Source: Promethearchaeota archaeon
Lineage (GTDB): Archaea; Asgardarchaeota; Lokiarchaeia; Sigyniarchaeales; SOKP01
DNA length: 64,000 nt
Direction: 5' to 3'
Assembly (NCBI GenBank): GCA_019058365.1
Contig: JAHPZE010000001.1
Location: forward strand, 62,001 to 126,000
The translations under genes were made by a program, and so were the position numbers. Positions 45,345 through 54,800 of the stretch are shown here, one piece after another. Position 1 is the stretch's first letter, and each line of letters starts with the position of its first letter. The notes beneath the pieces are model-generated. The model was given only the letters and a program-made list of their open reading frames with translations, made no database searches and was not told the origin of the DNA.

Positions 45345-47558
45345 TCATTTCACCTCCATTTTAAAACCCTCAGGTAATTTCCAGAATTTTTTAAATTCCT
45401 TAGCCCAATTATTTGATAAATTGAGACTTTCTGTAAACATTAATTTCACAGGTTCACTTAACTTATTTTCAATTATTTTCTTTTTCTCTTTTTCCCAATA
45501 TTCTTCAAAAGTCATTGACTTTTCTCTTCTCTCTTTTTTTAGATCTTCTTTACGTTCCTTTGTAGCTATTTTATCTATCTCCCATTCTTTCTTTATCTCA
45601 CTATATTTGGCAATTACTCCATAGACATTTTTAACTATATTCTTAGTATAAAACCCATCATCAAGATCTTGCTTTATATGCCCAATTTCCCGCTCTAGGG
45701 GGTCTCCATATCCAGGACCACCACTCAAGAAATAATAGAAAAGATCATAGTTATCTAAAGTAATTGGGTAAATACTACAGTAAGGTTTTCGAGTTATATC
45801 TCCCTTTAATAATTGTTCAAATTCACCATTAGTAGGATCTGGATCTCCAAGTGGATATGTACTTCGATTTTTAATGATCTCTTCCATATTCGTATTTTTT
45901 GCATATAATCGATATCCAGTCGCGTTAGGATATCCCCCATGCATTCCTCCTGCTCCGTGGAATACTAAGCCTTCTCTGGCTCCAAAAAAATCGACATCCC
46001 TCGAATTAGCGACCATTCCTACGCCTTCATAATTTGCTCCTCCTCTATATTTACCATGTCCGGACAAATTAGGTTTAACTCTTCGTGATAAATAAGGTAC
46101 GCCTCCTTGAAATAATTCCCATGTTTCTACATCACCAAGATCTGATTCAGGATTCCACATTGCATATCCCCAATTTAAACCATCTCGAATAGCACTCGCA
46201 CCAAAACCTTGACCACTTATTTCAAAAGTTGATAATGACCATCTTTGTCCCATTAATGGTCCATCAGAATATATTCCACCACCTTGAATAGCATCTCCAG
46301 TAAAAGGATATCCTGAAACGACTTCCTCTCTATATCCTCGAGAAAATAACCCATAAGAGATACATTTCATCATTCCAGTATAAGCGGGAATTAAATTACC
46401 CCATGGAGCTTGGTATGACAAGTAGATATCACCTGGATTGCACCATGATCCTAAAGGATATTCCTTCTCTACTGCAAAATATGCTCCATCATTTACTTTA
46501 TCTGCATAAATTAATATTTGTGTTAAAAGAACCCATTGACCGCCTTCCATAGCACCTTTATCTGCATTCATACAATTAGGACCGGGACCACTCGCTCCAT
46601 CAAATGAAAGAGACATTTTGCCATCTTTTTTAATAATAATTTCCAATGGTTGGTTTGAAATTTTATCCATTCTGGCTCTTGGTTGCCATGCTTCTTCTTT
46701 TTGGGGCATATCCATGAAAGCAGCAGCTCTATATTTGCCTGGGATTAACCGTTCTTTTACTCTTTCTTGAAAAACTAAGCGACCTTCTTCGATTGCTTCC
46801 CTTATAAATTGCTTATAATAATCCAATCCCTCTCGTTCAATGAATTCCAACACAGCATCACGAATCATTAAATTTCCTGCAAGTCTACATTTTTCATCCA
46901 ACTCCCAGTACATAGGAGTTCTAACAGAACGTCGTGCACTTATTAAATGATCCTTCCAAATTCTATCATTAGAGCCAATCTTTCTACAAGTATAATATAC
47001 TCCATCGTCAAATCTTTGCATAGCAGGAACTAAATCATGCCCAGGTGTTATTCCTCCAGTATCAATTTGATGAGTTACTCCACCCGCCCAGCCCACCAAT
47101 TTACCTTCCCAAAAGATAGGTATTAGCGTTTGAACATCAGTAGTATGAACATTTCCGCACGCAGGATCATTATTGAGAAAAATATCACCATTATTAATTC
47201 CAGGGTCTTCTTCATAATCTTCTCTTATCATAAATTTTATTGCTTCACTCATAGTATGGACATGGACTAAAATTCCAGTGGACACAACAATAGAATCACC
47301 CTCAGGAGTATAAAGCGCAAAACATAATTCCCCAATCTCTTTAACGATCGGTGAAGCTGCTACATGTAATGCAGTTTCCCTCGCAGATACGAGTGCTCCC
47401 CTCAAGGAAGCATAGTTACGTTCAAATCGAAAAGGATCCTCTTCTTTTAATGAGAGTTTAGCAAGAGCATAATATTGACCTGATTCTTCGAATAGTTGTT
47501 CACTTTCTTCTAATATTTTTTTTAATGACTTTCCATTCCATCCTAATGATTTTTCCAT
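45345..47558 (-). CDS. acxB: acetone carboxylase subunit of the HyuB family
   Basis: This 737-residue protein is a HyuB-type large subunit: RGALVSARETALHVAASPIV near the N terminus, EGDSIVVSTGILVHVHTMSE, NNDPACGNVHTTDVQTLIP (metal-ligand region), GWAGGVTHQIDTGGITPGHD and the C-terminal GGPGYGDPLERE. In acetone carboxylase this subunit handles carboxylation with the HyuA-type subunit supplying phosphoenol formation. The start shares base 47558 with the acxA stop (TAATG), and the stop abuts acxC, so the three genes are tightly coupled. Its charged C-terminal ~120 residues (RKEDLKKERREKSMTFEEYW) fit acetone carboxylase rather than 5-oxoprolinase. Confidence 0.9.
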   Translation of the reverse strand: MEKSLGWNGKSLKKILEESEQLFEESGQYYALAKLSLKEEDPFRFERNYASLRGALVSARETALHVAASPIVKEIGELCFALYTPEGDSIVVSTGILVHVHTMSEAIKFMIREDYEEDPGINNGDIFLNNDPACGNVHTTDVQTLIPIFWEGKLVGWAGGVTHQIDTGGITPGHDLVPAMQRFDDGVYYTCRKIGSNDRIWKDHLISARRSVRTPMYWELDEKCRLAGNLMIRDAVLEFIEREGLDYYKQFIREAIEEGRLVFQERVKERLIPGKYRAAAFMDMPQKEEAWQPRARMDKISNQPLEIIIKKDGKMSLSFDGASGPGPNCMNADKGAMEGGQWVLLTQILIYADKVNDGAYFAVEKEYPLGSWCNPGDIYLSYQAPWGNLIPAYTGMMKCISYGLFSRGYREEVVSGYPFTGDAIQGGGIYSDGPLMGQRWSLSTFEISGQGFGASAIRDGLNWGYAMWNPESDLGDVETWELFQGGVPYLSRRVKPNLSGHGKYRGGANYEGVGMVANSRDVDFFGAREGLVFHGAGGMHGGYPNATGYRLYAKNTNMEEIIKNRSTYPLGDPDPTNGEFEQLLKGDITRKPYCSIYPITLDNYDLFYYFLSGGPGYGDPLEREIGHIKQDLDDGFYTKNIVKNVYGVIAKYSEIKKEWEIDKIATKERKEDLKKERREKSMTFEEYWEKEKKKIIENKLSEPVKLMFTESLNLSNNWAKEFKKFWKLPEGFKMEVK

Positions 47559-49729
47559 TATGGTTTCACCTCCATATGAAATATCCTATGTTTATCGATT
47601 TTTACTTTAAAACCCGGAGGAATAACTAGAGTTGTAGCTGGTGCTTCAACAATAGAGGGACCTTGAATTATATTTCCGGATTTAATTAATGCCATTTCCC
47701 ATAAAGACGCTTCATACCATTTATTATCCCAATAAATATCTCTCGTTCCTTTAGAAGCATTGTCATTTGGTTTTTCTGTACTTATATCTTGTTCAGGTAA
47801 CTTAGGTTTAGGTACAGGGACTATTCCTGTGCCAATGCATTTAGTTATATGGTATCCTAACTCTGGACTCTTAGTTCCTCTTTTAAAAATTTGTTCAAAA
47901 AGATCATCATAACGACGAGTGATATCTTCCAGCTCAGGTGAATCGTATCTCTGCAACTCAGACGAATAATCAATAATTAATTCTTCTACTGGAGATTGTA
48001 CTTCTAGATCATCTAACATTCCGAAATATTGTAAACGTAGAGAAGGTTTAAAAATCATCTCACTAGGATCTCTCCCTTCAGCCTCAAATTCTTTTATAAT
48101 ACTGTTTTTTAATTCTTTCCAAGTTGAACTAAGTATAGAAGCTACAAATCCTATCATACTTCCATCTGGAGGAATAATTAAATCAACTGATTTTTCATGT
48201 CTATATGAATGGTCTGCACATGCACATCCAAAAGCTGAGAAAGCAGGTGCCCATTCTGGTATCAATATATCTTGAAAGTTTAAACCTCTTGAATAACCCG
48301 CTACATGTAAAGGACCTCCACCACCAAATGAGATTAATGTGTAATTTTCAGGTCTAAATCCTAATCCTTGGATCATTCCATTGAGATGGTTTTTCATATT
48401 AATTTCAATGAGATCTAAAGCACCTCGAGCTGTATCATAAGGATCTGCTTTAAAAGGGGCGGCTAATTGTTGTTCAATATATTTATATGCTCTATCTTTA
48501 TTCAATAAAACTTTACCACCAAGAAAATATTCTGGATTAAGATAACCTAATATTAAACTACAATCAGTCATTGTAACTGTCTCTACACCAGATTCTTCAT
48601 TACAAACGCCTATTTTATAACCAGCACTCTCAGGTCCAAACTCCAATCTACCTGAGACATCATTATATCTTACATACATGCCTGTACCTGCTCCTATTGA
48701 ATCTAAAGCGATCATAGGAATATTTAAAATAAATCTTCCAAGTGAACTTTCCCATTTGGTGGGAACATATCGCTCCATAACTAATCCAACGTCAAAACTA
48801 GTTCCTCCAACGTCGCTAGATACAAGATTTTTTATCCCATATTTTTCAGAAATGAACCTTGTACCAATCATACCTCCAATTGGACCTGAGACCATAGTTG
48901 GAATAAGTGTTTTATGATAGGGTGATATTGTTCCCCCATATGTAGTTAAGATTCTTAAAGGAGCAGGAACTCCTTTCTTATTCATTGTTTCAGCTATTTT
49001 TATTAATTGCTTTCTAGAAGGTTCTGCAGCATATTGTTCAATAATAAGAGCATTTAATCTTGGTGTTTCTCCTCTTACAGGGTTGTGTTCACATGATAAA
49101 ATAATAGGAATCTCTTTATTTTTTTCTTTCATTATCTTTTCAGCTATCGTTTTTACTTGTAATTCATGGCTAGAATTCATATACGAACAAAGTAAACATA
49201 TACAAATGCTATCAACATTCATATCAAGTAATTCTTCAACAGCTTTCTTAGCTTCCTCTTTATAGAGAGGAATCAATTCATCCCCCCAAAAATTAATTCT
49301 TCCACGGACACCTTTAATCTGTTTTCTTGGTATTAAAGGTTCTGGATGTTCATGTTCTCTAGCATGTAAGCGTCCTCCATAGTCTAAATAGATCCAGCAT
49401 TGTAAAGCTCGACCAAGTCTATGTAAATCTTCAAATCCAGCATTAACAATTACCCCTATGTTACTATTACCTTGTCGCTCTAAAAGTCTATTTACCATAG
49501 CTGTACCAGAATACACTAAAGCTTCAATCGAATGACCAGATACTCCTATAGAGGTATTCCATTGTTCTAATGCGTCTCCAATAGAATCTAAAATACCATC
49601 AGATTCGTTATCTGGTGTTGTTTGAGCTTTTCCAACCACAAATACGCCTTCTTCATCAATTATGAAAGTATCTGACATTGTACCTCCGGTATCAAAAGCC
49701 ATAGCCACTAATTTTTTTGATTTCGACAT
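47558..49729 (-). CDS. acxA: acetone carboxylase subunit of the HyuA family
   Basis: This 723-residue ATP-using subunit opens with AMAFDTGGTMSDTFIIDEEG, the ASKHA-type phosphate-binding motif of HyuA. Further family motifs are VYSGTAMVNRLLERQG, ILSCEHNPVRGETPRLNALI, VSGPIGGMIGTRFISEKYG, SSDVGGTSFDVGLV and FGGGGPLHVAGYSRGL. In acetone carboxylase it hydrolyses ATP to activate ketone and bicarbonate. It is the first gene of the acxABC operon; a divergent M29 aminopeptidase starts ~110 bases away. Confidence 0.9.
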   Translation of the reverse strand: MSKSKKLVAMAFDTGGTMSDTFIIDEEGVFVVGKAQTTPDNESDGILDSIGDALEQWNTSIGVSGHSIEALVYSGTAMVNRLLERQGNSNIGVIVNAGFEDLHRLGRALQCWIYLDYGGRLHAREHEHPEPLIPRKQIKGVRGRINFWGDELIPLYKEEAKKAVEELLDMNVDSICICLLCSYMNSSHELQVKTIAEKIMKEKNKEIPIILSCEHNPVRGETPRLNALIIEQYAAEPSRKQLIKIAETMNKKGVPAPLRILTTYGGTISPYHKTLIPTMVSGPIGGMIGTRFISEKYGIKNLVSSDVGGTSFDVGLVMERYVPTKWESSLGRFILNIPMIALDSIGAGTGMYVRYNDVSGRLEFGPESAGYKIGVCNEESGVETVTMTDCSLILGYLNPEYFLGGKVLLNKDRAYKYIEQQLAAPFKADPYDTARGALDLIEINMKNHLNGMIQGLGFRPENYTLISFGGGGPLHVAGYSRGLNFQDILIPEWAPAFSAFGCACADHSYRHEKSVDLIIPPDGSMIGFVASILSSTWKELKNSIIKEFEAEGRDPSEMIFKPSLRLQYFGMLDDLEVQSPVEELIIDYSSELQRYDSPELEDITRRYDDLFEQIFKRGTKSPELGYHITKCIGTGIVPVPKPKLPEQDISTEKPNDNASKGTRDIYWDNKWYEASLWEMALIKSGNIIQGPSIVEAPATTLVIPPGFKVKIDKHRIFHMEVKP

Positions 49730-49840
49730 AAAATTTCACCTATTTTCTAAATTATAATGTGACAATTCTAATATTCATTTGAATTATTTAAGTCTTTAAT
49801 TTTTATAAACATAAAAATAAGATGAGAAATTTGATCCATT

Positions 49841-50950
49841 ATGATTAATACTTTTTATAGAAAATTAGCAAAACTAGCAATAAACTATGCGGTTAAAGTA
49901 AAGAAGGGAGAGAGAATCTTCATTACAGGCCCTGCTTTAGCACAAGAGCTTTTTCAAGCTATGTATATTGAAACTATCAAAGCTGGGGGTTATCCTCTTC
50001 TTAATGTTCAAATTGAAGGAATTCAGGAATTAAAATTGAAATACTCATCTGAAGAACAATTACTTTACGTAGATCCTATTCAAAAGTCGATTATGAAAGA
50101 ATTTGATTCATATATTGTAATATCTGGAGATTATAATACACGTAAAATGAGTTTAGTTGATCCAAAATTGATAACAAAGGTTCAAGGATCACCAGCTAAT
50201 AAAGAACTTTGGGACATCTTGATGGGAAGAATGGGTAAAAAAGAATTAAGATATCTTCTTATACCTTTCCCATGCAATTCATTTGCTCAAGAAGCTAATA
50301 TGGATTTATTCTCTTATTTTGAGTTTATGAAAAAAGCATTGTTCTTAGATAAAGAAGACCCCGTTAAAGAATGGTTACAGACTGAAAAAAAACAAGAAGT
50401 TATTTGTAACTATTTAAAAGGTACTGAACAAATCCATGTAAATGGTGAAGATACTAATTTGACAATGTCAGTTAAGGGGAGACTTTGGCTAAATGATTGT
50501 GGTCATATTAATTTACCCGCTGGTGAGATATATACTGCACCGATTGAAAATTCTGTAAACGGTCATATTCGATTTACATATCCCGGTATATTTCAAGGGA
50601 AAGAAATCCAGAATATATATTTGGAGTTCAAAGATGGAAAAGTAATAAAATCCTCAGCAGATAAGGGCGAAGACTTATTAAAAGAATTATTAAAGATTGA
50701 TAATGCTGATATATTAGGTGAATTTGCTATAGGGACTAATTATGGTATTACTAAATTTACAAAAAACATGCTTTTTGATGAAAAATTGGGAGGGACAATT
50801 CATTGCGCCCTTGGATCTGGAATTGAAGATGCGGGTTCAAAAAATAGGTGCGGGATACATTGGGATATTTTAAAAGACATGACACTCCCTGGTTCCAAAA
50901 TAATAGCTGATGATAAAGTTATTTATGAAGAAGGTAAGTGGAATCTCTAA
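49841..50950 (+). CDS. M29-family aminopeptidase
   Basis: This 369-residue peptidase resembles AmpS/AmpT-type metallo-aminopeptidases: LAKLAINYAVKVKKGERIFI at the N terminus, then HINLPAGEIYTAPIENSVNG with the first metal-ligand Glu, LGEFAIGTNYGITKFTKNML with the second Glu and Tyr, DEKLGGTIHCALGSGIEDAG with a ligand His, and CGIHWDILKDM with His and Asp. Members use two divalent ions to remove N-terminal residues. The protein has no signal peptide. Confidence 0.9.
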   Translation: MINTFYRKLAKLAINYAVKVKKGERIFITGPALAQELFQAMYIETIKAGGYPLLNVQIEGIQELKLKYSSEEQLLYVDPIQKSIMKEFDSYIVISGDYNTRKMSLVDPKLITKVQGSPANKELWDILMGRMGKKELRYLLIPFPCNSFAQEANMDLFSYFEFMKKALFLDKEDPVKEWLQTEKKQEVICNYLKGTEQIHVNGEDTNLTMSVKGRLWLNDCGHINLPAGEIYTAPIENSVNGHIRFTYPGIFQGKEIQNIYLEFKDGKVIKSSADKGEDLLKELLKIDNADILGEFAIGTNYGITKFTKNMLFDEKLGGTIHCALGSGIEDAGSKNRCGIHWDILKDMTLPGSKIIADDKVIYEEGKWNL

Positions 50951-51393
50951 ATTCTTTTTTATTTTTTTAAGCTATATTTAAGACTAAAAGTATTTTGATA
51001 GATCTAAATTACATAAAAAACATATAGATTAATGATAACATTTTGTAAAGTTAATTGATAATAGATTTTTAGAAATTTCTCATTAAATAATAAATTAAGA
51101 TCTTTTTTGTCGTTATTTTTCATTAAATTCTTGTTTTTTTGAATTGAAATGATACCCATATATTATATTGGAAAATAAAATAGCGGGAAGATTTAATATT
51201 AGAATATCATAAATTTTTTTACACACAAAATATTTGCATTCAAATTTTAAGATTTATGAGTATATGGGGGTCAATAAATAGAATATATAATAAATTTGTG
51301 CGGAATATCATCACACAAAATAAATAAAATAAATTGGCTTAAAAATAACTTTTAAGTTTAAATAATTACATCATAAGAAAAAGCTAGGGAAAG
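50951..51393. other. non-coding gap, nothing recognised
   Basis: About 443 bases of AT-rich sequence follow the aminopeptidase gene. I found no credible reading frame, tRNA-like structure or repeat. The right part presumably contains the promoter of the small 104-residue gene. Confidence 0.4.
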
Positions 51394-51708
51394 ATGAAGA
51401 TCAACATTAATAGCGATGATTTGGAATTAGAGTGTTATTCGAAAATTATTGATTTTTTCCAAAAAGAGAAAATTAGCCAAGAGGAGACAGAGATTTGGAA
51501 AAATAAATCAATAATAGAGCTCATGAACTATCTTGAACGCACCCATAATCGAACTCTAGTAACAAATGCCCTCATTTTATTATTATCTCTATTTGAAGAT
51601 ATTCCTCCTGATACTTACAATAATCGTGGTGTCAATATAAACCATATGTCAGAAAAAGATAAAAGAACTATGATTGAAGATTTAAAAGAGGAATTCTTGC
51701 CTAATTAA
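51394..51708 (+). CDS. small hypothetical protein
   Basis: This 104-residue acidic protein is mostly helical (LELECYSKIIDFFQKEKISQ, ELMNYLERTHNRTLVTNALI, then LKEEFLPN). No cysteine, membrane helix or known motif is present. A GGGAAAG run precedes the ATG by a few bases. It lies upstream of the giant surface-protein gene on the same strand. Function unknown. Confidence 0.6.
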   Translation: MKININSDDLELECYSKIIDFFQKEKISQEETEIWKNKSIIELMNYLERTHNRTLVTNALILLLSLFEDIPPDTYNNRGVNINHMSEKDKRTMIEDLKEEFLPN

Positions 51709-51864
51709 ATAAAAAGAATGGTTTACATTTTTGATAAACAGTTTTTAATTCTTTAGAAATTTTAGATAGTGCTATGAGATTAGAGTAACAATCATTTAAA
51801 TTTATGAAATTATATTTTTATTACATAAAAATATCAGATAGTTTCTTTAATTAAGGGGATACAT

Positions 51865-54800
51865 TTGCATAGGAACTTTACAAAAAAGATTATAAAAAAC
51901 AAATATAGTAAGACTGGTTCTATAGCCTTTATTTTTTTTCTAATTCTTTTAACAAATACTAATATATTCCATAATTTTAATCAAAGTAATCTAAATTATG
52001 ACAAAACAGATGATTCTACCCGTTATGACAAAAAACTCAAAAGTGCTAATGGAGACGACATTTTATTTGAAGGATCAGAATTACCATTAGTAATTAACGA
52101 TACAGGAAATCTTTATGATTTCAATCAAGAAATTTTTGTATCAAATCAAGTAGAAACCAATATATCTTATTATTTGGATGATGTTCACGAATGGAAAGCA
52201 TCAAAAATTCAAACTAATATAAAAAACATTTATGATACAAGAGAATGGGTTCAAAATAATGATTTTTATGAATTAGATACTCCATTTAGAAATTATACAT
52301 CTTTTCAGAATAAAGACCCTTCTGGATTTCCTCCCCATAATTATAGTGATAATTTAGATAATGACCCCATTAACCCTTCAAATATTCATAGCACAATTAA
52401 TGAGAATGGTGCTAGTGCTATGAGATTACACTTTTTAAATATAGAAATTGAAACTGATTGGGATTTACTTTATATATATGATGCTAACAATATTTTGCAG
52501 TTTACGTTTACAGGGAAGGCAACTGATTTTTATAGTCCTTGGATTGCTTCTGATACTCTAAAGATTACAATTAACTCAGATGGTTCAATAGAATGGTATG
52601 GCTATAATATTGATTATTTTGAATTCTACAATACAAGCACAAATTATTTCGATTATAATAATTCTTGGGGATATAATAATAGAAGTTTGACGGGTAATTT
52701 CGGTCCTGGTGAAATTAATAACAATACAGCCATGTACGTGTCTTTAATAGGTGAACCTTTTAGAGATGGAAAAATGGGTGCAACCTATTATGAAAACGAG
52801 TTCGCTGAGATATATCAAAACCTAAATATACCAAGAGGATCTGTCATTAATGCTTATATTAAATTTGACTATTATGCAGAGTATGCAATGGATTCTAATG
52901 AGAATTTTATCTATTGTGAAATAAATAATAAAAAAATATTTTCAAAAGGATTAGGAGATATAGTTGACTCAGGAAAAAATATTTGGCATAGTTCAGGAAG
53001 TATAAACATAGATTTATGGTCTAATACATCAGTAATTTTTAATACCATTCAAGAAAATTATAACTTTAATATATCGGTGGGTATCATGAGTGGTGCTTCC
53101 GTTTCTTATTCAGGATTTGATGATAGATTCCAACAATTTTTCTGGTTTGATAACATTTCTTTAATACTAACTACAATTTGTAACTCTACTCAAAGTGATA
53201 TAAATATTACTATTAATGGGAAAAATCTTCTTGATAATAATTACTGGGGTAAATCTTATCGAAATTTTACTGGGATTTGGGATTCAAATCCTATAATTTT
53301 AACAGTGCAGACTTCATCTCCTTTTCTAAATTTTGAATTAGATACAACTATTTATGGTTATCATGAGACTACTTCAAGAGTAGGACAAACAACACAAGAA
53401 GGAGTACATTTTCAAATCTTAGAAAATGGTTCTGTATACTGGGAATTTACACACAATTTCTATATGCCTTCTCAATATTCTGATTTTGAATTTGAGATAA
53501 ACAAACCAGTTAATTGGAAATTTATTTCGGTTTTAGATCCAACACTTCAAGCAAGAACATTTGAGGGTGGAAATGAAGGGGATACTTTTTTGAAGATTAA
53601 TAAAACTGAAGCTAATTTTCCAGGTTGGTGGACTTTTAAAGCAATATCTCCCAATTATCTTAATATATCTAATACAAAAACATCTAAGAATGGACAATGG
53701 GGAATAAGAAATTTTTACACAGGAGATTCCATAAGAATCAAGTCTCAAATAAATTTTTCTGAAGAGATTCCTCCTAATATAGATTCAACTTTCGTAGATT
53801 TAAAGATTTATTATCCAAATGGAACATTATGGTATCAAGAATCAATTGCGCCCTATTCAAATGGAACCGTTATATTTTCAAACTTATCCTTTACTCAGCA
53901 AAATTTTATTGGAGGGCAGTATAATTATACACTTTTTTGGAGTAATGGAACAGCAATAGGAGGTTTAACATCATTTTTTACACTCATTCATAATAATACA
54001 ATGGTCCTAATAAAACCCGATGATGCTGTTTCAGATTTAACTACTGAAGCATTCATAGGTGATATTATTCCGTTAAGGATTCAATTGAAGGATATTGAAA
54101 ATAATAAGGTAATTACTGGCGCAATAATTACTTATAATTGGTCAACTGGTTTAAAAATCATCACAGAAGCTGCTTCTGGAATCTATGAGGCAATTTTAGA
54201 TACTTCAGAACTTGGTTCGAATGGATTTTATGAGATATTTATTAATTCATCAAAAATTGGATTTAAAAACTATAATATGACACTTAGAATCAATTTACTA
54301 GAAGAAACTAATCTATTACGTCTAGATTCAGAATATTATATCGAATTACATGATAATAGTACATTCAAATACAGTTATACCAATTCCATAGAAGAGGGAA
54401 TTGCAGGAGCGACAATAAATTTGAATATTGATCTTGAATATTATAATATTATCGATCATCTAGATGGAAATTATACAATAGAATTTGATTCTTCATATAT
54501 AAATGAATTAGGAATATATCAGATAAAATTAAATTTCTCAGCTCCAGCTTTTGAAATACAGCGCACAATATTTCAATTTGAAATAATTGAACAATCTGTT
54601 GATATTTCAGTTTATATAAAGAATCAAATAATACAAGAGAATTCTCTAATTGAAATAATGTTTAAAGAAAATATTGATATTTCTATAAGAATACTTGCTC
54701 AAATTGATAATGAATATCTTACTGGTGGAAATATTACATGGAATTCTAATAGTTTTTATAAGAAGATAGACGAAGAAGGAAATTTTTGGTTTAATGATTC

